64,000 bases of DNA from Phytohabitans maris (GCF_031085175.1 NZ_JAVHUY010000042.1:26811-90810); one strand, 5' to 3'. Shown: positions 52,248-60,426, counted from the stretch's first letter. Translations and numbers: made by a program. The notes: generated by a model not told the origin, from the letters alone.

Positions 52248-52730
52248 ATGCGATCCGCCGTCGAGCAGTACGGGCCGCGGTGGGCGCCGCCGCCGTTCGA
52301 GCGCGGGACCGACGGACCTCGGGTGATCCTCGTCGGCGTGGACGGTTCGGACACGTCGATGCGCGCCGCCGCGTACGCCTGCGGCCTCACGAGGCGGCAA
52401 CGCTGCCGGCTGGTCGTGGCGTACGCGGCGCCCGTGCAGACCTGGGCCTGGGCCATCCCCGGCGCCGCGCCCATGCTGGTCGCCGCGCACGAGGAGCTGG
52501 AGGCCGAGCTGCGCGCGGAGATCCGGCAGCTGGCCGAGGAGATGCGGATCCCGGTGAGCTTCGTCTGCCGCCGCGGCGACGCGTACGGCTGCCTGCGCGA
52601 GGTCGCCGGCGAGGTCAAGGCGGACATCGTGGTGGTGGGCGCGTCGACCCAGGCGCACCGGCTGTTCGGCGGCTCGGTGGCCAACCGCCTGGTCCGCCTC
52701 GGCCGCTGGCCGATCACGGTGGTGCCCTGA
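52248..52730 (+). CDS. Universal stress protein (UspA family)
   Basis: A 160-residue single-domain Usp. The strand VILVGVDGSDTSMRA starts the fold and VVVGASTQAHRLFGGSVANRL near the end is the G2xG9xGS-type ATP-binding motif, so an ATP-binding Usp is expected. An N-terminal extension of about 20 residues is proline-rich. It follows the MFS gene by 7 bp and is probably co-transcribed. Confidence 0.88.
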   Translation: MRSAVEQYGPRWAPPPFERGTDGPRVILVGVDGSDTSMRAAAYACGLTRRQRCRLVVAYAAPVQTWAWAIPGAAPMLVAAHEELEAELRAEIRQLAEEMRIPVSFVCRRGDAYGCLREVAGEVKADIVVVGASTQAHRLFGGSVANRLVRLGRWPITVVP

Positions 52731-52744
52731 CCGAGCGTGGGTAG

Positions 52745-53150
52745 GGTCCCCGGCCTCCGCTGCCGGTCCGCAGGTTTCCCCGCGCCGCCGGCGGATCGGG
52801 CATAGGCCGGCGGAGCTCTCGAGCTGCACGCACAGACGGGGCAAGCCCCGTGCGGCACGCGCGGCCTGTGCGGGCGGAAGCTGTCGCGCCGCACGCATGG
52901 ACGGGGCAGCTCGAGAGCCTCCCGCCGGCACACAGCCCGGCGCTGGCGCGGCGGGTGAGTGTGGCGGATGCGGACGCCCGGGCGTCCGCCGGCTCCCCGC
53001 AGGGGCCGGGGTGGCGGCCGCCGACCGCGAAGGGTGCGGCCGCGGGAAAGCACCCCAAGAAAACGCTCCGCTGCGCTCCACGTTTCCCCGGGGGCCCCGC
53101 GCAACGGTCCGGACCACCGCGGACGTCGCGGCAGCTCGAAATCTGGTCTT
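52745..53150 (-). repeat. Long copy of the dispersed modular repeat
   Basis: The gap between Usp and the AEC transporter is filled by the largest copy. On the minus strand it carries the core (about 53101-53145), CGCTCCGCTGCGCTCCACG (53066-53084 region), the CCCCTGCGGGGAGCCGGCGG module (around 52990-53010), the GAGCTGCCCCGTC module (around 52900-52915; a second partial copy of it near 52815-52845) and GGCAGCGGAGGCCGGGGA (around 52757-52775). No gene is supported here. Confidence 0.72.
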
Positions 53151-53183
53151 CCGGTTCTGGAGACGGCGCGGTCCCCCACGGCC

Positions 53184-53237
53184 GTGATCGAAGCTCCCCT
53201 CAAGTCGCTAGAACGACGTGAAGGGAGCTTCGATCAC
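53184..53237. repeat. 54-bp palindrome, copy 3
   Basis: GTGATCGAAGCTCCC pairs exactly with its complement; the inner arms and CTAGAA centre match copy 1 closely. It lies between the modular repeat and the stop of the AEC transporter gene. Confidence 0.82.
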
Positions 53238-53252
53238 AGACCATCGGCGCCT

Positions 53253-54188
53253 TCAGCCCAGCCAGGCCGCGATCAGGACGAGGGTCGCGGCGGCGGCCAG
53301 GGTGGTGAGCACGATCGTGTCGCGGGCCAGGGTCACCGCGCGGTCGTAGCGGCTGGCGAAGACGAAGATGTTCTGCGCGGTGGGCAGGGCCGCGGTCACG
53401 ACCGCGGCGAGCAGCGCCGGCCCGTCGAGGCCGAGGGCGTGCCTTCCGATCAGGTACGCGAGCAGGGGCTGCCCGACCGCCTTCAGGACCACCGCGGTGT
53501 ACCGGCTTCGCCCGTCCGGCCCGGCCTGGAACGGTCGGCTGCCCGGCAGCGACATCCCGAGTGCGAGCAGTGCCAGCGGTACCGCGGCCGAGGCCACCAG
53601 GTCGAACGGCCGCAACACCTCGTCCGGCGGCCGCCACCCGGTCGCGGCGACCGTGATCCCCACCGCCGAGGCGAGCGTGAGCGGGCTGCGCAGCGGCAGC
53701 ACCGCGAGCGCCCGCGGTGACGGCCGCCGCCCGCCGGTGGTGACGTCGAGCACGGCCAGCCCGAGCGGCGCCGCCAGCATGGTCTGGAAGAGCAGCACCG
53801 GCGCGATGAACGACACGTCGCCCAGCACGTACGCGGCGACCGGGATGCCCAGGTTGCCGGCGTTCACGTACGAGGCGGCGAGCGTGCCGACGGTCAGCGT
53901 CCCGGTGTCCGGCCGGTCCCGCCCGCGGTGTGCCAGCAGCGTGATCGCCAGGTACGCGCCGGCGGTGAGCACCGTGCTCAGCACGAACGCGGCCAGTGCC
54001 GGGGTGAACACCTCCCCGGGCGAGGAGCGGGCCAGCGTGGTGAGCAGCAGCGCCGGCGCGGCGACGAAGAACACGAGGCGGGCGAGCACGGTCGGGCCCG
54101 AGGGGCCGAGCAGCTCGAACCGCCCGATCAGGTACCCGACCAGGGTGACGACCCAGATCGCCGCGAAGCCGGCCAGCACGCCACGCAC
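53253..54188 (-). CDS. AEC-family (auxin efflux carrier-type) transporter
   Basis: A 311-residue membrane protein with about ten helices in two halves. GTG at 54188 gives the full first helix (VLAGFAAIWVVTLVGYLIG). The first half has YVNAGNLGIPVAAYVLGD, the second LALGMSLPG and AALPTAQNIFVFASRYD, both conserved in the AEC family, whose bacterial members move small carboxylates and other metabolites. It is divergent from the DUF3140 gene. Confidence 0.88.
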   Translation of the reverse strand: MRGVLAGFAAIWVVTLVGYLIGRFELLGPSGPTVLARLVFFVAAPALLLTTLARSSPGEVFTPALAAFVLSTVLTAGAYLAITLLAHRGRDRPDTGTLTVGTLAASYVNAGNLGIPVAAYVLGDVSFIAPVLLFQTMLAAPLGLAVLDVTTGGRRPSPRALAVLPLRSPLTLASAVGITVAATGWRPPDEVLRPFDLVASAAVPLALLALGMSLPGSRPFQAGPDGRSRYTAVVLKAVGQPLLAYLIGRHALGLDGPALLAAVVTAALPTAQNIFVFASRYDRAVTLARDTIVLTTLAAAATLVLIAAWLG

Positions 54189-54257
54189 CGGGTAAGCATG
54201 GCGGGCGGTTGCCGGGCCCCCGACTGGGTAGGGGTGGGGTTGAGGGGGTGACCACAG

Positions 54258-54602
54258 ATGGCAGGTGCTGATCCGGAGCTGGAACGCGTGTGGCAGGACT
54301 TCCACGCGGCGGTCAACATGACCTCGCCCCAGCTGCGCGACTGGCTGCTGGCCGAGACCGCGCTCAACGACACGTACCCGCCCGAACCGGACGTCGATGT
54401 GATGGACCTCGGTAACCACGTCCTGCGCGTACTGGGCAAGCGGCGGGTGGACCTGACCGGCGACGACGTCACGCTGATGCGCGAGGTGACCGACCTGATC
54501 AACCGCCGCCTGTCCCAGCGCCCGGCGGACGACGTGGACCTGGAACCGTGGCGGCACAGCCTGATGGCGGTGGGCCACGACCCCTGGCGCGACTTGCGGT
54601 AG
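54258..54602 (+). CDS. DUF3140 protein
   Basis: A 114-residue protein of the DUF3140 family: WQDFHAAVNMTSPQLRDWLL at the start, then GNHVLRVLGKRRVDLTGDDV and a C-terminal WRHSLMAVGHDPWRD. Mostly helical. DUF3140 proteins are common in actinobacteria next to other small stress-type genes, and DNA binding has been suggested for them; there is no firm function. The 3' flank is low-complexity repeat DNA. Confidence 0.85.
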   Translation: MAGADPELERVWQDFHAAVNMTSPQLRDWLLAETALNDTYPPEPDVDVMDLGNHVLRVLGKRRVDLTGDDVTLMREVTDLINRRLSQRPADDVDLEPWRHSLMAVGHDPWRDLR

Positions 54603-54855
54603 GGCTGCGGCCTCTTGGCCTGCGGCCGGCGGCGCTGGGCCCGCTGGGGCCTGGGGCCAGACGCCTTTGGCGGCCTGGAGCCTTTGGTCTGCGCCGCTGA
54701 GGCGCTGGGCCTGAGGCGCTGCGGAGCTGATGACTGCGGCCTGCGGGCCTGGGGCGACTGCGGGCCTGGGGCACTGCGGGGCTGATGACTGCGGCCTGCG
54801 GGCCTGGGGCCGCTGAGGGCCGCTTGGACCTTTGGCCTTGGAGGCCAACCCGCGG
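54603..54855. repeat. Low-complexity tract with exact 30-bp direct repeats
   Basis: The tract is built from CTGCGGCCTGCGGGCCTGGGG-type words. One 30-bp word starting GCTGATGACTGC occurs without change at 54726-54755 and 54781-54810. Long open frames on the minus strand across it are a result of the biased repeats and are not supported as genes. Confidence 0.7.
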
Positions 54856-55146
54856 TCAGGTGCGCAGGTCCCGCAGGTGCTGGGCGATCCGGTGGTTGTG
54901 CGGCGACCGGGCCCGCCGGGCCCTCTCGTCCGGCGTCTGCCCGTCGTCGGCGGCCGGGTCGAGCGGCACCGAACTCCGGATCTCGTCCAAGTTGCGGTAC
55001 GTCTCCAGCGGCAGCCCGCGCAGCAACCGCATCGCCGCCGCCGGCGCTCCCCGCCGCTCGGCGTGCCCCACCACCTGTTCCTTGCGCGCCGGGTAGTCGA
55101 GGTCGTCGAGCGCCGCGCGCACACCGTTCCAGCCGGTCTCGTCCAT
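54856..55146 (-). CDS. DUF2795 protein
   Basis: A 96-residue protein. The central region DYPARKEQVVGHAERRGAP followed by LRGLPLETYRNLDEIRSSV matches the DUF2795 pattern (a small helical domain usual in actinobacteria, sometimes in pairs). The tail is charged. No pathway is known; it may be a stress or nucleoid-associated protein. Convergent with the DUF3140 gene across the repeat tract. Confidence 0.82.
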   Translation of the reverse strand: MDETGWNGVRAALDDLDYPARKEQVVGHAERRGAPAAAMRLLRGLPLETYRNLDEIRSSVPLDPAADDGQTPDERARRARSPHNHRIAQHLRDLRT

Positions 55147-55835
55147 GGCGCTGGGCTACCCGCTCTGGCGCGCCCCAACCAGCGGCCAGCGGCCTCGCCG
55201 GTCCGGCCCGCGTCGGCGGTGCCGGCCGGCCCGTGTCGGCCCTGTCGGTCCGGTCCGACAGCGGCCAGCCGCGCCGGTTCGGCCCGCTTCGGCGGTGCCG
55301 GCCGGCCCGTGCCGGCCCTGCCGGTCCGGTCCGCGTGGCCCGTGTCGGCCCGGTCGGCTTGGCCCGTGTCGGCCCGGTCGGCTTGGCCCGTGTCGGCCCG
55401 GCCGGCTTGGGCCGTCTCGGTCCGCTGGTCCGGTCGGCTTGGGCCGTGCTGGTCCGGTCCGTTTCGGCGCTGTCGGTCCGCGTCCGACTCGACCCGCAGG
55501 CCTGGCCCGCAGCGGTCCCGCGAGCCGGCCGGTCTGGCGTGCGGCGGTTCGGCGACCCGGCCCGGTCCGCGGCGGACCCCGCAAGCGGCCGGTCCGGCGG
55601 GGGCGTGCCGACCCGGCCGCACGGTGAGCGACGTCCTGCAGGCTCCCGTCCGGCGGCCTCGCGTCCGGCGGCCTCGCGTCCGGCAGGCCCCCGTCCGGCA
55701 GGCTCGCGTCCGGCGGGCTCGCGTCCGGCGGGCTCGCCTCGGGCGGGCTCGCCTCGGGCAGGCTCGCCTCGGGACCGTGAGGCCCACCCGGCTGGGGAAG
55801 GGGTTCGGCGCGCGCCGCCGGGGTACCCCGACGTC
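55147..55835. repeat. 689-bp repetitive region without a supported gene
   Basis: From about 55190 to 55480 the DNA is made of degenerate copies of CGGCCCGTGTCGGCCCGGTC-like words (period near 27 bp around 55330-55400). From about 55640 to 55775 it is made of 15-bp words such as GGCTCGCGTCCGGCG and GGCTCGCCTCGGGCG. All six frames are therefore long and biased, but none has a sound start or composition. It may be a decayed repeat-protein gene related to the one at 56190. Confidence 0.6.
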
Positions 55836-56180
55836 ATGAGCACAGTGACCGAGCCACCGGCCCCGCCGGCACCGCCGCAGCCGGGTCCGCCGCCGCGGCC
55901 GCCTTCACCGGCCGAGCCGCCGCCGGGGCCGGCACCCGATCCGGCCCCGGTACCCCCACCGCCGCCCGGCCCGTCGCCCACCGACCCGACCGGTCCCGCC
56001 CGTCAGGCGGCCCGCGCCGGCGATCCGAGCGACTCGACCGGCTCCACCCGCCGGGCGGCCGGCGCCGGCGATCCGGGCGGCTCCCCGGGCCACGCCACCC
56101 ACGCTGGCGATCCGACCGCCGGGTCGCGCACGTCGCCGGGTGGTGGCCTGACCGGGCGGTCAGGCGCCGTGCCGCGGTGA
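55836..56180 (+). CDS. Small proline-rich hypothetical protein
   Basis: A 114-residue disordered protein: the first 50 residues are about half proline, the rest is Gly/Ala/Asp/Thr-rich with imperfect RAAGAGDPG-type repeats. No signal peptide, helix or family. It is followed after 9 bp by the acidic repeat protein, so the two may be co-transcribed. Given the repetitive DNA around it, this could also be a chance frame. Confidence 0.4.
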   Translation: MSTVTEPPAPPAPPQPGPPPRPPSPAEPPPGPAPDPAPVPPPPPGPSPTDPTGPARQAARAGDPSDSTGSTRRAAGAGDPGGSPGHATHAGDPTAGSRTSPGGGLTGRSGAVPR

Positions 56181-56189
56181 GGAGGGCCC

Positions 56190-56768
56190 GTGACAGAGGC
56201 CGGCAGCCGCGACTACGAGGACTTCGAAGAGGCCGCCCGGGAGCTGGGCGCCGAACCGCCGGGGGAGCCGCGCATCCGGCCGGTCGAGGAGCTGGAGCGG
56301 ACCGCCGCCGCGGTCGACGACGACGCGCCCGCACCTGACCTGGCACCGACGGAGCCCGGCGGCCAACCCGACATCTTCCACGAGCCCGAGGAGGCCACCG
56401 CACCAGGCGAAACCGCTGGACCGGGCGAGCCCGCCGGACCGGGCGAGGCCGCCGCAGCGCAGGAGCCCGCAGGACCAGGCGAGGCCGCAGCATCGGGCGA
56501 GGCCACCACGGAAGACGAGCCCGCCAGGCCAGGCGAGCCCGCCAGACGAGGCGAGCCCGCCGCACCAGGCAAGGCCGCCGCAGCGCAGAAGCCCGCCGGA
56601 GCAGGCGAGGCCACCGCGGAATGCGAGCCCGCCAGACGAGGCGAGCCCGCCGCACCAGGCAAGGCCGCCGCAGCGCAGGAGCCCGCCGCGACAGGCGAGG
56701 CCAGTGCGGCCCGCGAGCCCGGCTGGCCGCGCGGGACTTCCGCGGCGGGCGAGTGGCCGGATACGTAG
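56190..56768 (+). CDS. Acidic Ala/Pro/Glu/Gly repeat protein
   Basis: A 192-residue protein with a GTG start and GAGGAGG 6 nt upstream. The first 75 residues are ordinary and acidic (DYEDFEEAARELGAEPP, RPVEELERTAAAVDDDAP); from about residue 75 it turns into PGEPA/PGEAAAAQEPA repeats. At DNA level a 56-bp unit is exactly repeated (56533-56588 and 56623-56678). It should be unstructured and very soluble. Length probably varies between strains. Function unknown. Confidence 0.6.
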   Translation: MTEAGSRDYEDFEEAARELGAEPPGEPRIRPVEELERTAAAVDDDAPAPDLAPTEPGGQPDIFHEPEEATAPGETAGPGEPAGPGEAAAAQEPAGPGEAAASGEATTEDEPARPGEPARRGEPAAPGKAAAAQKPAGAGEATAECEPARRGEPAAPGKAAAAQEPAATGEASAAREPGWPRGTSAAGEWPDT

Positions 56769-56835
56769 GCGAGACGGGAAGGGCTTGGCCCGCCACGGGG
56801 AGCGGGACCGGCGGGCCGGAGGGAGAAGTTCTGAC

Positions 56836-57537
56836 ATGGTGCAGCATCGAGACCTGGTCACGACCGTGGCCGACCACATCGGCGTCAGCGTGGACGAGGC
56901 GCGGCGGGCCGCCGAGGCGACTATCGCGACCCTCGTACGGACGGTGGACGAGCCGCAGCGGCAGCGGGTCCTGGACGCGGTACCCACCCTGCTCGCCGAG
57001 GAGGTCGGTGAGGCGCCCGGGCCGGCGTGGGACCACGACGACTTCGTCGCCGAGGTGTCGTGGCTGACCGGCACCGCGCCGGAGGAGGCGCGCGAACGGG
57101 TGCAGGCGGTGCTTTACGTACTATCGCGACAGGAGCCGCGGCTGGTGGGGGAGCTGGAGCTGCCGGGCGACATCCGCGACCTGATCAGCGACCCCGCGCC
57201 CGGCGGTGGCATCACCGGTCCGCGCGGGCGCACCGCACCGCTCACCGACGACGAGCTCGCCGCCGCGCTGGCCAACCTGCCGTACTGGACCGGCGGCCAC
57301 CGTGCCATCCGGCGGACCATCCAGCTGCCCGAGGAGAACCTGCGCCGCGTCCTCGAACGCGTCGAGGGGCTGCGCGCCGAGACGGGGCGGGCGCCGGACG
57401 TCGAGCGGGACGGGGAGACGGCGACCCTCACCGTGTACACGGGATCTGTCGACGCCGTCACCCGCCTCGACGTCGACCTCGCCCACCAGGTCGACGACGC
57501 GATCGTCGAGGCGGGGGCCGGCATGGCCGGGCCGTGA
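56836..57537 (+). CDS. DUF2267 protein with pterin-carbinolamine-dehydratase-like C-terminus
   Basis: A 233-residue protein. GGAGGGAG precedes the ATG. Residues about 5-125 are DUF2267 (VADHIGVSVDEARRAAEATI, LLAEEVGEAPG, VLSRQEPRLVGELELP). Residues about 150-233 resemble 4a-hydroxytetrahydrobiopterin dehydratase: LPYWTGGHRAIRRTI, then LERVEGLRAETGRAPDVE, TLTVYTGSVDAVTRLDVDLAHQVD. The catalytic His-His of real dehydratases is replaced by Gly-Arg (GRAPDVE), so enzyme activity is unlikely and the domain may bind a partner instead. Confidence 0.75.
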   Translation: MVQHRDLVTTVADHIGVSVDEARRAAEATIATLVRTVDEPQRQRVLDAVPTLLAEEVGEAPGPAWDHDDFVAEVSWLTGTAPEEARERVQAVLYVLSRQEPRLVGELELPGDIRDLISDPAPGGGITGPRGRTAPLTDDELAAALANLPYWTGGHRAIRRTIQLPEENLRRVLERVEGLRAETGRAPDVERDGETATLTVYTGSVDAVTRLDVDLAHQVDDAIVEAGAGMAGP

Positions 57538-57561
57538 CAAACGGGCGGCGGGTGCGCCACG

Positions 57562-57765
57562 ATGGACCGTATGAGCATCGAGTCCGACCGGATCGGTCCG
57601 ATGGGCGACGAGGAGGCGGCGCTCTTCCGCTTCCTGCGCTTCGGTCGGCTGCCCGACCGCGTGCTCCCCGCCGAGCGGGTCGAGCTGGTCGAGGTCGACC
57701 CCAAGCGCGACGTGCCGGAGCCGGTCGCCGACCCCACCGGTGTGTGGAACTTCCGCTACGTGTAA
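57562..57765 (+). CDS. Small hypothetical protein
   Basis: A 64-67 residue protein, starting at 57562 or 57571. It is acidic at the start (MGDEEAALFRFLRFG), then RLPDRVLPAERVELVEVDP, and ends VWNFRYV. The pattern looks like a genuine actinobacterial small protein, and codon third positions are strongly G/C, but no family is known to me. It follows the DUF2267 gene by 24 bp in the same direction. Confidence 0.55.
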   Translation: MDRMSIESDRIGPMGDEEAALFRFLRFGRLPDRVLPAERVELVEVDPKRDVPEPVADPTGVWNFRYV

Positions 57766-57785
57766 CCGACCGCCGTGGGCGTCGG

Positions 57786-58298
57786 TCAGCGGCGGGCAGT
57801 GGTGAGGCGGCGCAGCGCGGCGCCGCAGCGGCGGGCGTAGAAGCGCTGAAACAGCGGCAGCAGCGGGCCGGCCAGCCACACCCACCAGCGCACCGCTCGG
57901 CTGAACGCGACAACCTCGAGCCACACCACGCCGTCCGCGTCCCGCGTCACCACGAACGCCTCCTCGCCGCGCAGCGGGTGGCCGGTCACCGTGCCGTACC
58001 CGAAGCCGCCCCGCCGCTCGCCCTCCTCGGTCCAGACCACGACGCAGGGGGCGTCCATGCGGAACGGGCCGAGGCCGGGGCGGGTCGATACCGAGACGCC
58101 GGGCGCGGCGCGCGGGGCGTCGGCCCGCACGGGTACGCCCATCGCCTCGTGCATCCGCCAGCTCAGCACCGCCTCCACCGCACCCGCGAACGCCGTGGCG
58201 CCCGCACCCACCCGCGTGCGGTAACGCAGGTGGCGGTAGCCCGCCGGGAGCGGCCCGCGCCGGGTGGCGCCGGCCTCCGGGTACGTGGTCAGCGCCAT
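57786..58298 (-). CDS. DUF1990 protein
   Basis: A 170-residue protein of the DUF1990 family: YRTRVGAGATAFAGAVEAVLSW near the start, then FGYGTVTGHPLRGEEAFVV and VVAFSRAVRWWVWLAGPLLP near the end. The fold is SRPBCC-like by family knowledge. It is the last gene of the TetR-YndJ-DUF1990 operon, overlapping the YndJ gene by 10 bp. Function unknown. Confidence 0.85.
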   Translation of the reverse strand: MALTTYPEAGATRRGPLPAGYRHLRYRTRVGAGATAFAGAVEAVLSWRMHEAMGVPVRADAPRAAPGVSVSTRPGLGPFRMDAPCVVVWTEEGERRGGFGYGTVTGHPLRGEEAFVVTRDADGVVWLEVVAFSRAVRWWVWLAGPLLPLFQRFYARRCGAALRRLTTARR

Positions 58299-59125
58299 CC
58301 CGCGCGCACCCCCAACCGCCGCCAGGCGACGAGCCCGCACAGGGCGAAGCCGAGCGCATTGGCCAGCCCGTGCGTCGCGACCATCCAGGAGACCGGCAGG
58401 TGCGGGAGGCCGGCGGCCTGCCCGAGCGCCCAGTCCAGGGCCAGGACCATCGTCGCGGCCAGCGTGAGCGCCGAGGTGACCAGCAGCCCGCGGGTGGCCG
58501 CGCCGGCGCGGGCCCGGCGCCAGGTGAGCCAGCCGACCAGCCACATGCCGGCGGTGAGCACGGCGGCGCCGGCGAGCTCGACCCACTCACTGGTGAAGAA
58601 GCCGGCGAACACGACCGCGACCCCGGCCGGCACGCAGAGCGCGGCGACCCGCCCGGCCGGTCCGTCACCGTCCACAGTGCACACGAGTCCGGCGACGAGC
58701 GCGGCGGCGAAGCCGGCGTAGTGGAAGTGGGCGACGGTCAGCGCGAGCACGTCGAGCTCGAACCCGAACAGCCGGATCCCGGCCCGCTCCGCCACCAGCG
58801 CGCACCCCGCCACCGACGGCGCGGCCAGCGCGGTGGCGACGGCGACCGCGCGCGGCCCGGGAAGGCGGCCGTGCCCGGCGCCAACCACGCGGCCCGCGCT
58901 CAGCAGCAGCGCCGCGGCGGCCGGCAGGTAGGCGGCGGCCGACACCGCCGCGAGCCAGCCGCGCGGCAGCCACACCGAGGCCGCGGCCGGCACCGCGGCG
59001 GCAAACCACAGCCGGTGTACGAGGGTCAGGCCGGGCGCCGCCACCAGGCGCAGGCCAAGCGGCATCACCACCAGCAGCCCGACGCAGATCAGCGCGCCGA
59101 GCAGCGCGTGGCTCCAGGCGCTCAC
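58289..59125 (-). CDS. YndJ-like integral membrane protein
   Basis: A 278-residue protein with eight to nine membrane helices. HFHYAGFAAALVAG, SEWVELAGAAVLTAGM and the final WMVATHGLANALGFALCG are hallmarks of the YndJ family. The GTG start overlaps the TetR stop (GTGA), and GAAGG lies 8 nt upstream. The conserved His residues inside the membrane segments could bind a metal or proton. Substrate unknown. Confidence 0.82.
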   Translation of the reverse strand: MSAWSHALLGALICVGLLVVMPLGLRLVAAPGLTLVHRLWFAAAVPAAASVWLPRGWLAAVSAAAYLPAAAALLLSAGRVVGAGHGRLPGPRAVAVATALAAPSVAGCALVAERAGIRLFGFELDVLALTVAHFHYAGFAAALVAGLVCTVDGDGPAGRVAALCVPAGVAVVFAGFFTSEWVELAGAAVLTAGMWLVGWLTWRRARAGAATRGLLVTSALTLAATMVLALDWALGQAAGLPHLPVSWMVATHGLANALGFALCGLVAWRRLGVRAGWR

Positions 59126-59823
59126 GACCGCACCTTCCGCACCAGCCACAGCAGGTCGGTGGTGATCGGGCGCATGCCCGGCAGCCGGGAGATGCGGATC
59201 AGCCGCCCGACGAACGGGGTCGCCAGGTCGATCAGCCGCCGCGTGCGGTCCTGCTCGTACGACATGTCGTGCACCCAGTACAGCGTCAGCCCCAGGTAGG
59301 CCAGCCAGAGCAGCTCGGGCAGGTCGGCGCGGACCTGCCGGTCGACGGCCGGCTTGGCGCCCTCGACCACGTCGCGGAAGAGGCCGATCGCCGCCTCGCG
59401 GGCCGCTGCCGACGCGTCGCTGAACGGGCTCGACGGCGACCTCGGGTTGATCGCGACGCCGACGAAGGAGCCGGCGAACCCGTGGTACGGCGCCATCACG
59501 GTCACGCCCGCGTGCAGCACGCCCCGGAGGCGGTCGACGAAACCCGTGCGGCTCAACGCCTCCGCCGCCTCCTCGCGGTGGCGGTGCTGGATGTCCGCGT
59601 AGAACTCCTGGACCAGGTGGTCCTTGGAGCGGAAGTAGTAGTACGCGTTGCTCACCGACAGGCCCGCGGCGTCGGCGATCGCCCGCATCGTCGTGCGCTC
59701 GTAGCCCCGCTCGGCGAAGAGCCGCAGCGCGGTCCGCACGATCAGCTCACGCGTGCGCTCGCCGTGCGCGGGCGGTCGCCGCTCGCCCACCCGCCCCGGT
59801 GGCACGCCGGCCGGCTCGGACAT
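59122..59823 (-). CDS. TetR-family regulator of the YndJ-DUF1990 operon
   Basis: A 233-residue regulator. GGAGGTG lies about 9 nt before the ATG. The HTH (ALRLFAERGYERTTMRAIADAAGLSVSNAYYYF) is at about 28-62 in numbering from this start; the rest is a helical ligand domain. It is the first gene of a three-gene overlapping operon. Two identical perfect palindromes in the promoter make autoregulation very likely. Confidence 0.9.
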   Translation of the reverse strand: MSEPAGVPPGRVGERRPPAHGERTRELIVRTALRLFAERGYERTTMRAIADAAGLSVSNAYYYFRSKDHLVQEFYADIQHRHREEAAEALSRTGFVDRLRGVLHAGVTVMAPYHGFAGSFVGVAINPRSPSSPFSDASAAAREAAIGLFRDVVEGAKPAVDRQVRADLPELLWLAYLGLTLYWVHDMSYEQDRTRRLIDLATPFVGRLIRISRLPGMRPITTDLLWLVRKVRS

Positions 59824-59842
59824 CCCCACGGCACCTCCGGAC

Positions 59843-59894
59843 TTGAACTAGTTCAAATCACGCTTACGGTAGCCCTGGATTTGAACTAGTTCAA
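59843..59894 (-). promoter_or_regulatory. Promoter with two identical TetR operators
   Basis: TTGAACTAGTTCAA, a perfect 14-bp palindrome, occurs at 59843-59856 and 59881-59894 (centres 38 bp apart). On the minus strand the distal copy supplies a -35 TTGAAC, followed by a 17-bp spacer and a -10 TACCGT (59871-59866). The proximal copy falls in the short leader before the TetR ATG. One repressor per site would block both polymerase binding and escape. Confidence 0.8.
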
Positions 59895-60084
59895 GAGTGG
59901 GCGCGCTCACCCCACAGGCACTCCCGCGCGAACCACGCGCGCGAACCCCGCGGATCCTCCGGCGCACCACGCGCGCTCACCCCACGGGCTCTCCGGCCCG
60001 AACGACGCGCGCCCGCCCATCCGGGAAGCCGGGCGGAACCCTTGCGAGAACGCCGGCGGAACCCCGAGGACAAGCCCGGCAGGC

Positions 60085-60426
60085 CTAGCGGGGCTGGCTC
60101 AGCCAGTCCCAGGCGCGGCGCAGGCCCTCCTGTAGCTGCTCGCCAGCTGGGCGGTCGGCGTCGGCGGCGACCGGGTCGGCGCTCGGCGCGCGCAGGTCGG
60201 TCCCGGGGACGGTGAGCAGTACGCCGCGCCGGTGCAGCTCGGCGATCTGCTCGCGGTCGGCGAAGCCGTGGCCGTCCGGGGTCCGCACGATCAGGCCGTG
60301 GAAGATGTCCGGTCCCTCGTCGGCGAGGACGTGCTCCACCTCGCCGACGAGGACCCGGTTGCGGTCGTAGACGGGTACGCCGTCCGGCAGGACGGTGTAG
60401 GCCACCGGTTCGCCGAGTCCTTCCAC
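60085..60426 (-). CDS. PRC-barrel-like domain protein
   Basis: A 113-residue protein. GTG at 60426 is preferred: TACGGT lies 6 nt upstream as a leaderless-type -10, and the family pattern starts at once (EPVAYTVLPDGVPVYDRNRVLVGEVEHVLADEG, here listed as consensus). The first 75 residues form the small beta-barrel of PRC-type stress proteins, then a linker and a C-terminal amphipathic helix with AWDWLSQPR. Cytosolic; function unknown. Confidence 0.72.
   Translation of the reverse strand: MEGLGEPVAYTVLPDGVPVYDRNRVLVGEVEHVLADEGPDIFHGLIVRTPDGHGFADREQIAELHRRGVLLTVPGTDLRAPSADPVAADADRPAGEQLQEGLRRAWDWLSQPR

Noticed and set aside
54128..55987. Very long minus-strand frames across 54.1-56 kb rich in Arg/Gly/Pro words
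   Set aside because: They follow from repeats of high GC content, overlap sound genes (DUF3140, DUF2795, AEC), and have no coding-like composition.
59897..60084. Plus-strand Arg/Pro/Thr-rich small frame behind the TetR operators
   Set aside because: It is made of degenerate GCGCGAACC words, has no ribosome binding site and no family resemblance, although a weak rightward promoter (TTGAAC, 16 bp, TACGGT) exists.
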